Positions 1 through 8,121 of a stretch of 52,646 nt of DNA are shown piece by piece; the stretch's first letter is position 1; every line of letters begins with the position of its first letter. This DNA is from Nostoc sp. CHAB 5844 (lineage in GTDB: Bacteria > Cyanobacteriota > Cyanobacteriia > Cyanobacteriales > Nostocaceae), in contig NZ_JAIVFW010000055.1 in the NCBI RefSeq assembly GCF_020829595.1, positions 1-52,646 of the forward strand, read 5' to 3'. Under the pieces are notes generated by a model. That model did not search any database. It was not told the DNA's origin and was given only the letters and a program-made list of their open reading frames with translations. Both the position numbers and the translations under genes were made by a program.

Positions 1-108
1 CGCCAAATCCTCTAATTAATGCTACTTCTTATCGTTAAGCCTCTTGGTTTTTGAATCTAACTTAGTTCTGATGTACTACCATGTCAGCTTTTTGTTGATG
101 TGTGACAG

Positions 109-473
109 TTAGGGTGCGGAAGGTGAGTTATATAAATTTCGCCGCGCTGCTCCTGAGGGTAACTCGTTGATCCCATCTACTAAGAGTAAAAATTGCCCGT
201 CACATAGCAGTTTTTCTATGATTGCGGTGTCTAACAGTAGGCAATGGCGTTTTAAGAAATCCCGAATCAAGTCCAGCACTGAGGTTTGGTAATAGCGCAA
301 CTCTACCAGAACAGGAATTTGACCTAACCCCCCAACTCCCTTATCTACAACGTAAGGAGATGAACTAGCTCCTCTGCTCCCCTGCTCCCCTGCCTCTTTC
401 CGCTTCCTCCAACAACAACCGCGCCAACGCCGTTGATTTCCCAGAACCCGGTCGCCCTACTAGCAAGACGTGT
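109..473 (-). pseudogene. NACHT NTPase, ATP-binding part (3' piece of a split, broken gene)
   Basis: This is the downstream half of a NACHT-family STAND NTPase gene read on the minus strand. Directly after the intron boundary the translation gives HVLLVGRPGSGKSTALARL, a clear Walker A motif, then LLLEEAERGR. The frame then runs into a CT-rich simple repeat (plus-strand 369-402) and stops. In another frame the family resumes with IPVLVELRYYQTSVLDLIRDFL and the Walker B-like FLLLVDGINELP. NACHT-like similarity ends shortly after the Walker B segment, and a stop lies near 109. So this piece has a frame-breaking insertion of about 80 bp and a lost C-terminal sensor. NACHT proteins in bacteria are often antiphage sensors; this one cannot work. 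The other piece is at 2963-3201. Confidence 0.8.
319..402. repeat. Low-complexity insertion inside the NACHT gene
   Basis: Relatives of this NACHT segment normally run from the post-Walker A helix (LLLEEAE) almost directly into PVLVELR. Here about 80 bp separates the two, much of it made of CCCCTGCTCC-like units at 369-400. The inserted segment changes frame and brings a stop codon. The boundaries are inferred from the expected protein continuity, not from an alignment. Confidence 0.55.
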
Positions 474-1104
474 GTGCGATTCGTTTAATCTAAACCGAGA
501 AAATCGGAGGACGATTAGCCTCTATAGGGTAATCCTCAAAAGGATTGAGTTCGCACTTTAATCCCCTGTAGATGACAACTAAATTGCCTTGTATGTGACT
601 GCAAGTACCCTAGAAAGCAGAAGTCATGCCCTACAGGTGCAGTAGTGAAAGCACTACCCCTACCAAGGAGAATGGTCATCAAATTGGCAAAGCGGGGTAG
701 AAAGGTGGTAACTGTGAACTGTACGCAGAACCCCATCGAGCAAGAATCTATGAGTAAAGCCACGGCTTGAACCCACGTCTGAACCATCGTCATGCTAAAT
801 GGGCTACGACAGTTATTGCCCAAGCCAAAAGGCAAAGATAGCGGTGCTGGCAATTACAAGTTTGACCAGTATGCACTACCAAGAAAACTCGGTGGAAAGT
901 GGAACTCTAAGGATTTAAACAAAAGGCAATTTGGAACGAAGTAACCCCTCAAAATCTCTCAGAAAAGGTCGATATCTGAGCAGGAAACCATCCGCACGAC
1001 CAGAGGGGAAGGATTGTCTAAGAAGCCAACGCTTTGAATAACATCAAAGATATGCTGACGTAGACACTTTGACTTAAATAGTAAAGGTGTAAGTAGTAAT
1101 TAAT

Positions 1105-2883
1105 ATGTCTAAAACCGAACAACAGTTCAGGGTGGAATGGAAGAACGACATCCCTATTTGCTTAGGTTACGAGTTTAACCAGCAATGGAAAGACATCAAC
1201 TGGAAACAGATAGAAAGAGTCGTCTACAAGTTACAAACACGCATTTACAGAGCCAAAAGTCGTGGTGATTACAAAGCTGTTCGCAGGCTCCAAAAGACTC
1301 TGATAAATTCATGATCAGCCAAGCTACTAGCCACAAGGAAGGTAACACAAGATAATCGAGGGAAGAAGACGGCAGGAGTGGATGGAGTTAAATCTTTATC
1401 CCCAGAAGAACGTCTCAAACTCGCAGGACAATTGCGACTAACGGATAAAAGTAGAAGAACTCGCAGAGTATGGATACCCAAATCCAACGGTGAAAAACGT
1501 CCACTAGGAATACCAATAATGAGGGATAGGGCAACCCAAGCCCTAGCTAAGTTAGCTCTTGAACCGGAATGGGAAGCCGTGTTTGAAGAAAACTCTTATG
1601 GCTTCCGCCCAGGAAGGTCATGCCATGATGCGATTGTCGCCATATACACACATATCAACCAAAAACCTAGATATGTACTAGATGCGGACATCGCCAAATG
1701 TTTCGACAAAATCAACCATCAAGCGCTACTAAAGAAGATTAACAGCTTCCCAAAAATGCAAAGGCAAATTAAGGCATGGCTGAAATCTGGTGTAATGGAT
1801 GGAAAGGAACTCTACTCGACTGAAGAAGGTACTCCCCAAGGTGGGGTCATATCCCCATTGCTGGCAAATATAGCCCTACACGGGCTAGAAAACCTGGTCA
1901 AAGAGTACGTTAAAACAATCGAATTGAGGGATGCCAACGGGTACAAAATTAGACCCAGAGACATGGTGAAAGCCACCGCACTAATTAGATACGCTGATGA
2001 TTTCGTGTGTATGCACGAAAATAAAGAAGTAGTCGAAAGATGTCAGAGAATTATATCCGAATGGTTAGCCCAAATGGGATTAGAACTGAAACCAAGCAAG
2101 ACTAATATTTGTCATACACTCGAAATGGTAGAAGATAAAATCGGTTTTGACTTTCTTGGTTTCAACATTCGACAATATCCTGCTGGCAAATATAAAAGTG
2201 CCAAAAACTCGAACGATGAGCCATTAGGATTCAACACCCTCATCACCCCAAGCAAAGATAAAAGAATCTCCCACCAGAAAAGTTTAGGGAAAGTTATAGA
2301 CTGTCACCGAAATAAAAAACAGTCCGAATTAATACTCGAACTGAATCCAATAATCAGGGGATGGTCAAACTACTACTCTCATGTCGTCAGTAAAGAAATA
2401 TTCTATAAAATGGATTATCTTATCTGGCAAAAACTAAGAAGATGGGCTATACGCCGTTGCCCAAAAAGCAACAGTTATGAAACATTCTCAAAATATTGGA
2501 GAACAGTAGACACAGACCACTGGAGATTCTGCACGAACGAGGGATTGAAGTTAGCCAAACATGGCGAAACGGAAATTACAAGATTCGTTAAGGTCAAAGG
2601 TAACAGAAGTGTTTACGATGGGGACTTCATGTACTGGTCTGTCAGACTGGGGAAACACCCTGAAACCCCAATGAGAATGGCAAGATTACTTCAAAAGCAA
2701 AAGGGAAAATGTGCGGTATGCGAACACTACTTTAAACAAGATGATGTGATGGAGATTGACCACATCAAACCAAAATCTCAAGGAGGCAAAGACCGATATG
2801 AAAATCTCCAACTTCTACATCGTCATTGCCATGATAAAAAAACTGCCAATGATGGGAGTTATGGTACTTGTGTAAAAAGTTAA
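1105..2883 (+). pseudogene. ltrA: Group II intron reverse transcriptase/maturase with HNH endonuclease, one nonsense codon
   Basis: The intron-encoded protein begins MSKTEQQFRVEWK and contains the usual N-terminal RT0 segment (INWKQIERVVYKLQTRIYRA). RT blocks follow (RPLGIPIMRDRATQ, YGFRPGRSCHDAI, GTPQGGVISPLLANI) with the catalytic RYADDF. Next come the group II maturase-type X domain (NPIIRGWSNYY) and a C-terminal HNH zinc endonuclease (CAVCEHYF, EIDHIKPKSQGG, LLHRHCHDKK). Residues 1-69 and the remainder lie in the same frame but are separated by a TGA at 1312-1314. Relatives often have Trp at this place, so a TGG-to-TGA change is the simplest explanation. Everything after it is open to 2883. 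An internal start near 1378 would yield a protein lacking RT0, so the enzyme is probably inactive here, though the intron RNA could be mobilised in trans. Confidence 0.88.
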
Positions 2884-2892
2884 GTCAAAGAG

Positions 2893-2926
2893 GAGCCGGA
2901 TGAAGAAAAATTTTCATGTCCGGTTC
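2893..2926 (+). ncRNA. Group II intron domain V (catalytic hairpin)
   Basis: A 34-nt hairpin, GAGCCGGATGAA...TTCATGTCCGGTTC, has the conserved length and the AGC catalytic triad at its base that define domain V. Domain VI follows at 2931-2962, with a TGGGGA/TCCCCA stem. Confidence 0.85.
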
Positions 2927-2962
2927 TGAAGGAGAGGTGGGGAGAGCGATTTCCCCATCGAC

Positions 2963-3201
2963 TCTAACTCTTTAGCATACTTCCGCAACCCTGCCAGTAC
3001 GTCTAGCCGCTCAACTTTCTCCTGGGCGGCGCTTCTTTCATCCTTGCCAGATTGCAGCGTCTGCACCATAAAATCTAACAGTAGCGGCGAGTGCTTCTGC
3101 TCAATTCGCTGCTGTCCTACTACATCCGTCAGCGTGTAAGCATTCCACCATTGAGCATAATCATTGCAGAGCGATTCGAGGTAGTCATTCCAGTTAGTCA
3201 T
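2963..3201 (-). pseudogene. NACHT NTPase, N-terminal part (5' piece of the split gene)
   Basis: The translation from ATG at 3201 reads MTNWNDYLESLCNDYAQWWN and runs in frame to RKYAKELE at the intron boundary (2963). An open frame continues upstream to 3279, but that extra stretch looks unlike a NACHT N-terminus, so 3201 is preferred. Cyanobacterial NACHT proteins often have a short helical N-terminal domain that ends in a phrase like LRKYA just ahead of the P-loop, and this matches. The continuation is at 109-473. The promoter-side region is occupied by a 21-bp tandem repeat. Confidence 0.75.
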
Positions 3202-3338
3202 GCTGTGTGGAATTGCGGGATGCTGATGTTGGGGAAGGGGCAAAAAGTACAGGGATAGGTTAAAAGCATTTAACCTCACCTTTGGTAACGGTATGTAACG
3301 GACATGATTTAATTTACTGAGTTAAATTGTAACTGCTT

Positions 3339-3450
3339 TATTAAGTTCTAGATTCTCTTTAATGAGTATTAGAACTCCTCTAATGAATGTTTGAGCTTCA
3401 TTAATGAGCCTTTTTACCTCATTAATGAATATTGGAACTCCTTTAATGAG
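3339..3450. repeat. Five-copy 21-bp tandem repeat upstream of the NACHT gene
   Basis: Units start at 3339, 3360, 3381, 3402 and 3423, each exactly 21 bp, with a partial unit TAATGAG at 3444-3450. Most units begin TAATGAG or TAATGAA and several end AACTCCT. On the minus strand the 21-bp period would encode a 7-residue repeat of the SLKEFQY/SLMR type, but stops interrupt it. It could be a degenerate coding repeat or one of the heptamer-based repeats common in Nostocales (21 = 3 x 7). Confidence 0.75.
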
Positions 3451-3556
3451 TTAGCACTATCGCTATACAAAAGGTTCAGATCCCCTTTTTTGAGGATACA
3501 TCTGGCGAATGGTGGGTATAACCCCTCACCCCAATAAATTTCGCCATTCCACCAAA

Positions 3557-3587
3557 TGTAGAGACGTAGCAATGCTACGTCTCTACA
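3557..3587. repeat. 31-nt dispersed perfect palindrome, copy 1
   Basis: Arms of 15 nt, TGTAGAGACGTAGCA and TGCTACGTCTCTACA, pair perfectly around a single A. The same design recurs at 7950-7980 and 39971-40001, and a shorter relative lies at 42644-42662. Confidence 0.85.
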
Positions 3588-3707
3588 AACCAATTTATAG
3601 GTAAACAAGGGGTCTGACCCCCTATTTGCCAGCAGCATCCTTTGAGCAGTCGGGGATCTTTTTTCCAAATTATGCTAATTTCATCTCAGTAAACTCTGCT
3701 AACAACC

Positions 3708-4211
3708 ATGTCTAACCCATCACCACCCAAACCTCAGCCGCAACCCTTGAGTGATTTTGAATTAGACTTGCTCAAACAAGAGTACTTTTTTCTGCAAAAC
3801 ACTATCGAAGATTACAATAAGCAGATTTGGGTAATTAAGGCACTGGGAATTACTGGAACTGGGGGCGTTTTAGCATTGATGTTACAGCAAAAACCAAACG
3901 CTAGTGCGATCGCTATTATCGGTTGTGCTATCCCGCTATTTTTCTGGATTCTCGAAAGTCAATGGAAACACTTTCAGCGCGGTTTTTATCCCCGCGTGGC
4001 TGAAATTGAGTTGATTTTAAAGAATACCTATGGTTTCAATAGTCCCGGTATCTACACCAGTTGGAGTCATTCTTTAAAACGCAGTCCCCAGCCTAAACGT
4101 AAAGGTTATCTTTGGGATGGTTTACTCAATAGCACTGTGTATGTCAGCTATGTTTTAGAAATTGTTTTTCTGTTGATTATCGCTGCGATCGCTCCTATGA
4201 TTTGGAAATAA
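3708..4211 (+). CDS. Small integral membrane protein of unknown function
   Basis: This 167-residue protein was not assigned to a named family. A Pro-rich N-terminus (MSNPSPPKPQPQPLS) precedes a helix of the form QEYFFLQNTIEDYNKQIWVIKALG. Two closely spaced hydrophobic segments follow at about 43-62 and 67-84, then a cytosolic-looking region rich in Lys/Arg, and a third hydrophobic segment at about 146-165. This helix-plus-two-TM layout recalls SLATT-like or other small TM partners found beside NACHT and nucleotide-signalling defence genes, and the dead NACHT gene lies only about 500 bp upstream on the other strand. That link is inference. The start ATG at 3708 fits the Pro-rich start seen in such proteins. 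It converges with the nuclease gene at 4226. Confidence 0.7.
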   Translation: MSNPSPPKPQPQPLSDFELDLLKQEYFFLQNTIEDYNKQIWVIKALGITGTGGVLALMLQQKPNASAIAIIGCAIPLFFWILESQWKHFQRGFYPRVAEIELILKNTYGFNSPGIYTSWSHSLKRSPQPKRKGYLWDGLLNSTVYVSYVLEIVFLLIIAAIAPMIWK

Positions 4212-4225
4212 TCAGCCAGCAATTT

Positions 4226-5479
4226 TCAATCAGACGCAGCACCTTCTAACCAAATTTCCACATCATCGGATAGCAATTTTTCCGCCGCCTCTAGCATAGT
4301 TGCAGCAATATCCTTGAGGTCTTCACGATTATTTAAGTAAGTTTTCAATGCTTCCATTGGGTCGATGCTGTTACTCGCACTTAATTCTGGAACGCGGGGA
4401 CGAGCTAACTGACTGAGTAATTCTGGTTGAATGGTGTAGGTGTGGGCTGATTTTAAGGCAGTATGTAGGGCCGCATTATCAATGACATCCAACTGTTCGG
4501 AACGGAGTTTATAAATTAACCGCACTACTGCATCTTGAATATCATATTTGGCGATCGCTTTGAGAATTGCCGCCTGCGGATCTTCGGCTTTGGAAATATC
4601 GACTTCAATTGTGCGGAAACTCCGAACTGGTAAGGGACAAAATTCCCAGGTGGTATTTCCCTGTTCCAGTTCAATCATCACATAGCCTTTATCTTCTTTT
4701 TCTTCGCTAAAATCTACCCGTTCAATGCTTCCGGGATAAATGACTGGCGGGTTGTTATGTTTATTTAAATTCTGGTGCTTGTGAACGTGTCCCAGTGCCA
4801 CATAATCAAAACAAGGTCTAGTCAGCAACGACAAGGGCAATGTGAAACCCTTACCCACCGCCAGCAAGCGTTCTGCTCCCAAACTAGCATTATCAGCCAT
4901 CAAGTGAGCCAATAATATAGTCGGCACATCAGGGTCAAGGCGACGAATTTCTCCTTCGATGACCACTTGTAATCTTTCTGTTAATAACTGGTTGACTTCC
5001 GACAAAGACAAACCCTCTGTTTCTTGGCGCGTCATCAATGTAGAACGAGTCAACCAAGGCAGAGTAATAATTTGAACTATGCCGTTGCGAGTTTGGATGT
5101 GGTGAGTTTTTAACGTATCACCAACCACAAACCCTGGTACACCTAAAGTCCGGTAAATATTTAAGCTTGCGCCTCCCAAACCTTGAGAATGTTGGTCATG
5201 GTTTCCTACCAACAACACTGTCGAGATATTAGCATCAACAAGGCGACGAAACTGGCTGGCGAAAGCTTCCTGCACATACGGCGGTGGTGTCGCATCAGGG
5301 AAAGCATCGCCACCAAATATTACTAAATCTACAGGATCTGTCAGGGCGCGATCAATACACAGCGATAAGGTATGAACAAAATCCTCCAAACGCGTGTTCA
5401 ACCCTGTAGCCGGATTAATTCTACCGTGGGAGAAACCGCTTCCCATATGGATGTCAGAGAGATGGAGGATTTTAATCAT
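4226..5479 (-). CDS. sbcD: SbcD/Mre11-type DNA exonuclease (calcineurin-like phosphoesterase)
   Basis: A metal-dependent phosphoesterase of the SbcD/Mre11 class, which with SbcC processes DNA ends and hairpins. The motifs are in order: SDIH (D9, H11), GGD (D58), GNHD (92-95), an LLAHLM histidine motif and GHVHKH. An Mre11-like capping region follows. The length of 417 residues is normal. The open frame extends to a TTG three codons upstream, but ATG at 5479 puts the conserved MIKILHLSDIH right at the start, so it is preferred. No sbcC lies next to it. The upstream side is a heptamer repeat array that leaves no obvious ribosome-binding site. Confidence 0.87.
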   Translation of the reverse strand: MIKILHLSDIHMGSGFSHGRINPATGLNTRLEDFVHTLSLCIDRALTDPVDLVIFGGDAFPDATPPPYVQEAFASQFRRLVDANISTVLLVGNHDQHSQGLGGASLNIYRTLGVPGFVVGDTLKTHHIQTRNGIVQIITLPWLTRSTLMTRQETEGLSLSEVNQLLTERLQVVIEGEIRRLDPDVPTILLAHLMADNASLGAERLLAVGKGFTLPLSLLTRPCFDYVALGHVHKHQNLNKHNNPPVIYPGSIERVDFSEEKEDKGYVMIELEQGNTTWEFCPLPVRSFRTIEVDISKAEDPQAAILKAIAKYDIQDAVVRLIYKLRSEQLDVIDNAALHTALKSAHTYTIQPELLSQLARPRVPELSASNSIDPMEALKTYLNNREDLKDIAATMLEAAEKLLSDDVEIWLEGAASD

Positions 5480-5480
5480 A

Positions 5481-5515
5481 ATGGTCAATGGTCAATAGTC
5501 AATAGTCAATGGTTA
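5481..5515. repeat. Heptamer tandem repeat (ATGGTCA/ATAGTCA)
   Basis: Five consecutive 7-bp units (ATGGTCA, ATGGTCA, ATAGTCA, ATAGTCA, ATGGTTA) abut the start of the SbcD gene. Short tandem heptamers of this kind are typical of heterocystous cyanobacteria. Confidence 0.8.
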
Positions 5516-5821
5516 ATGTTCAAAAATCAGGACTTTTTCAACTATCTAATATTGACAGCCTTAACTAGAAATTAATGATACTTGTTTAACTTATTTACGT
5601 TTCAGACAAAAATACCTGCGATCGCTGTCAACCGTAATTTTACAACCATAAAAATCCGTTTTGGCAATTTCAGAGATTTTTCCTACTGATTTGTAAGCAC
5701 ACACAACAGCCTTTACTAAGAAATTTTACAGTATTTTAAGTTTTACTTTGGTTTTATAGATATTTATACGGAGATTGTTATTCTTAAACAAAGCATAATC
5801 ATTTTAAGGAATTTTACAAAA
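5516..5821. other. AT-rich intergenic region before the small ORF
   Basis: No gene was found. It contains one HIP1-like GCGATCGC site near 5619 and poly-A/T tracts. The last part (TAAGGA at 5805-5810) probably serves as ribosome-binding site for the small ORF that follows. Confidence 0.5.
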
Positions 5822-5923
5822 ATGAAAACTTCTAAACCCAATCAGCTAGGTGTATCCCTATTAATGGGCGCTTTGATTATGTTAACCAGTGTGAGCGTGA
5901 TCACGATTATGAATATGTTTTAG
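5822..5923 (+). CDS. Putative 33-residue single-pass membrane peptide
   Basis: ATG at 5822 opens a 33-codon frame ending TAG at 5921. The peptide starts MKTSKPNQLG, a polar and positively charged head, and is then almost entirely hydrophobic (VSLLMGALIMLTS then VSVITIMNMF), which fits one transmembrane helix. AAGGA at 5806-5810 is 11 nt upstream of the ATG. A strong intrinsic terminator begins 40 nt after the stop, so the unit looks like a complete monocistronic gene. No family was recognised. A leader peptide or chance ORF is possible, but charge distribution, ribosome-binding site and terminator together argue for a real gene. Confidence 0.55.
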   Translation: MKTSKPNQLGVSLLMGALIMLTSVSVITIMNMF

Positions 5924-5962
5924 GTTGAATGCTGGGAATTTTAATAAATAAACTTTACATAT

Positions 5963-5989
5963 CCCTGCTCAATACTGAGCAGGGTTTTT
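5963..5989 (+). terminator. Rho-independent terminator after the 33-residue ORF
   Basis: A perfect 9-bp stem (CCCTGCTCA / TGAGCAGGG) with an ATAC loop is followed directly by TTTTT. Confidence 0.85.
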
Positions 5990-6160
5990 ACATTTTGTAA
6001 TCTATTGAGTATTTTCTCTAGAAAAAATCCTTGTTTTTTAGTAATCTACGTAAAAGCAAGTATAAACTCTTTGCTAAGGAACAAAAATAGCTGTGAGTTT
6101 ATCCGTAATAATAAATTTTGAGCTTGTAAAAGTTAAAAGAAGCTTGAGGATTAGTGACGG

Positions 6161-7888
6161 ATGCTAAGAAAATTCACTGCCAAAACTAAATCAAAAAATC
6201 TAAAGCAGTTTTTTATTAGTCTGTCTTTATTGACTCCACTGTTAATCACAATTCCGGTTTACGCAGAAAAACCAGAACATCTCAAACAGCTAATAGACAC
6301 AAACAACTGTCCGAAATGTGATTTAAGTGGATCAACTTTAGATTGGAAAAATTTGATTCGTGCTGATTTATCTCAATCCAACTTGAGTAGTGCGGACTTA
6401 AGTCGTGCTGACCTGAGTGGTGCTAATTTGCGTAATACTGATTTACGTAAAGCTAAACTATTTCGAGCTAATTTATTTCGTGCTGACTTGGCAAGTGCAA
6501 ACTTAAGTAATGCAGACTTGAGTGAAACAAACTTGAGTGGTGCTGATTTAACTAATGCTAATTTAACTAGTGCTAATTTAACTAATGCTGATTTGAGTGG
6601 CGCAAAGTTGGATGGTGCAAACCTGACTAATGCTAACCTCCGGGGTGTACGGTTTGATAATGTCAACCTTCGAGGAGTAAATCTAAATGGTGTAGATTTA
6701 AGTAATGCAGATTTGAGAAATTTTAACTTCCGTGGTGTGTCACTTAATGGTGTTAACCTGAGTCGGGTGAATTTGAATGGTTATAACTTGAGGGGTGTAG
6801 AACTGAAAAATGCCAATCTCAGTTATGCTAACTTACAAAATGCTGACCTAAGTAATGCCCGAATAAATGGTACTGACTTGCAGAATGCTAACCTCTACAA
6901 TGCTAATTTGCAAGGTGCTGATTTAATTGGTAGTAAATTGAATGGCGCAGACTTGCAAAATGCAGATTTAAGAGGTGCTAATCTTGATGTGGATAGCTTA
7001 CCTAACAATATTCGTGCTGATGCTGTTGATTACAGCCGTTGGGGAAATACTCTCAGTAGTAGAAGAAGATATGAAAGCGCGATCGCATATTACAACAAAG
7101 CTATAGAATTAAATCCTAGAAATGCTCAAATTTATACTGATCGCGGTTTTGCTGCTAGTAAATTGAAAAATTACCAAGCTGCGATCGCAGATTACAACAA
7201 AGCTATTGAAATTGACCCTAGCTATGCTAAAGCATACAGCAATCGCGGGCTGGTTCGCATCGAGCAGAATGATTATCAAAGCGCATTAACTGATTTTGAC
7301 CAAGCAATTCGCCTCGATTCCAGCAATGCCGAAGCTTATAACGGACGTGCGACAATTCGCCGTCTTCAAAAAGATTATGCAGCAGTAATTACTGAAGCTT
7401 CACAAGCGATTAGAATCAATTCTAAATTTGCCGATGCTTACAATAACAGAGGTTTAGCTCGCTTTGCCCTACAAGATTATCAAAGCGCAATTCAAGATTA
7501 CGATCAAGCGATTGATAATTCTCATGGTTGGGCTTGGGCATATTTTAATCGCGGACTCGCTCGTGTAGCTATTGGCCAACACAAAGATGCAACTAAAGAT
7601 TATGACCGAGCAATTGAGATTGATGAAAACTATATCGAAGCTTATAATCAACGCAGTTTAGCTCGATTTAATCGTAAGCGATATGAGGATGCAATTAAAG
7701 ATTGCGATCGCATTTTGCAAAGAGACCCTAATTATGCAGCAGCTTATGAAAACAAAGGTAATTCTTTATTAGCTTTGAAAAAGAAAGTAGAAGCTAAACA
7801 AGTCTTTGAACAAGCGATGAAAATCTACTCACAAAAACAAGATAATATCAGCTTAGAACGAGTGCAGCAAACTATTGCCGGACTTTAG
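6161..7888 (+). CDS. Exported pentapeptide-repeat and TPR protein
   Basis: This 575-residue protein has three parts. First comes a signal peptide (basic head, then FFISLSLLTPLLITIPVYA, cleavage expected near residue 36). Second is a run of A(D/N)LXX pentapeptide repeats from about 45 to 285, beginning after a CPKCDLSG segment and including phrases such as ADLSNADLSETNLSGADLT. Third is an array of about eight tetratricopeptide repeats from about 292 to 565 (for example AIAYYNKAIELNPRNAQIYTDRG). Pentapeptide repeats fold as a right-handed quadrilateral beta-helix and TPRs bind partner proteins, so a periplasmic or surface scaffold is likely. No catalytic domain is visible. The repeat regions carry HIP1 sites. 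The gene stands alone. Confidence 0.85.
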   Translation: MLRKFTAKTKSKNLKQFFISLSLLTPLLITIPVYAEKPEHLKQLIDTNNCPKCDLSGSTLDWKNLIRADLSQSNLSSADLSRADLSGANLRNTDLRKAKLFRANLFRADLASANLSNADLSETNLSGADLTNANLTSANLTNADLSGAKLDGANLTNANLRGVRFDNVNLRGVNLNGVDLSNADLRNFNFRGVSLNGVNLSRVNLNGYNLRGVELKNANLSYANLQNADLSNARINGTDLQNANLYNANLQGADLIGSKLNGADLQNADLRGANLDVDSLPNNIRADAVDYSRWGNTLSSRRRYESAIAYYNKAIELNPRNAQIYTDRGFAASKLKNYQAAIADYNKAIEIDPSYAKAYSNRGLVRIEQNDYQSALTDFDQAIRLDSSNAEAYNGRATIRRLQKDYAAVITEASQAIRINSKFADAYNNRGLARFALQDYQSAIQDYDQAIDNSHGWAWAYFNRGLARVAIGQHKDATKDYDRAIEIDENYIEAYNQRSLARFNRKRYEDAIKDCDRILQRDPNYAAAYENKGNSLLALKKKVEAKQVFEQAMKIYSQKQDNISLERVQQTIAGL

Positions 7889-7949
7889 AGCAATTTCCTC
7901 TTAAACCTTGTCTCATACCAATTTTCTTTAAAGGTGAAATATATCTTTT

Positions 7950-7980
7950 TGTCCAGACATAGCAATGCTACGTCTGGACA
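7950..7980. repeat. 31-nt dispersed palindrome, copy 2
   Basis: The arms TGTCCAGACATAGCA and TGCTACGTCTGGACA pair with one mismatch. Relative to copy 1, the AG/CT pair at arm positions 4-5 is CC/GG on both sides, so the two arms changed together. It lies just downstream of the pentapeptide/TPR gene and may act as its terminator. Confidence 0.8.
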
Positions 7981-7998
7981 TGATTTATGAAATAATCA

Positions 7999-8086
7999 AG
8001 GTTTGAAACCTCGCTCCTTGTGGGCGAAAAAATCCTTGTATCACGAGGCAGGTTGAAACCCCACCCCTTGTGGGTGGCTTGATTTA
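7999..8086. repeat. Two degenerate copies of a GTTTGAAACC...CCTTGTGGG element
   Basis: Two related segments, GGTTTGAAACCTCGCTCC followed by TTGTGGGCG and GGTTGAAACCCCACCCC followed by TTGTGGGTGG, lie about 50 bp apart. The second forms a hairpin (CCACCCC/TGGGTGG). They resemble CRISPR repeats superficially but are not an array. Confidence 0.55.
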
Positions 8087-8121
8087 ATTGCGAATTGCGA
8101 ATTGCGAATTGCGAATTGATT
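8087..8121. repeat. Heptamer tandem repeat (ATTGCGA)
   Basis: Four perfect ATTGCGA units and one variant (ATTGATT) stand in the gap between the pentapeptide/TPR gene and UPF0182. Confidence 0.85.

Larger units (their letters stand above)
474..2962 (+). mobile_element. Group II intron with reverse transcriptase ORF, inserted antisense in a NACHT gene
   Basis: The 5' end reads GTGCGAT, matching the GUGYG start of group II introns. The 3' end carries a 34-nt domain V hairpin (2893-2926), a domain VI hairpin (2931-2962), and terminates in AC. The boundaries are fixed independently by the interrupted gene. Joining minus-strand base 2963 to 473 gives an in-frame codon (GA plus A) and the continuous peptide RKYAKELEHVLLVGRPG. 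The element is about 2489 bp and encodes a maturase/RT. Because it lies antisense to the host gene, splicing from the host transcript could not restore that gene. Confidence 0.92.

Noticed and set aside
3414-3668. 84-codon minus-strand frame
   Set aside because: It runs through the 31-nt palindrome and the 21-bp tandem repeat, and the resulting protein resembles no family; kept only as repeat DNA.
5372-5575. Plus-strand frame across the sbcD start region
   Set aside because: It overlaps the conserved SbcD N-terminus and the heptamer array; no protein-like composition.
6373-6666. Long minus-strand frame inside the pentapeptide-repeat gene
   Set aside because: It is a frame shadow created by the repeated codons of the plus-strand gene; the composition (KLALVKSAPLK) has no family character.
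7999-8086. GTTTGAAACC-type segments looked like a CRISPR array
   Set aside because: Only two imperfect copies, about 50 bp apart, with different interiors and no regular spacers.
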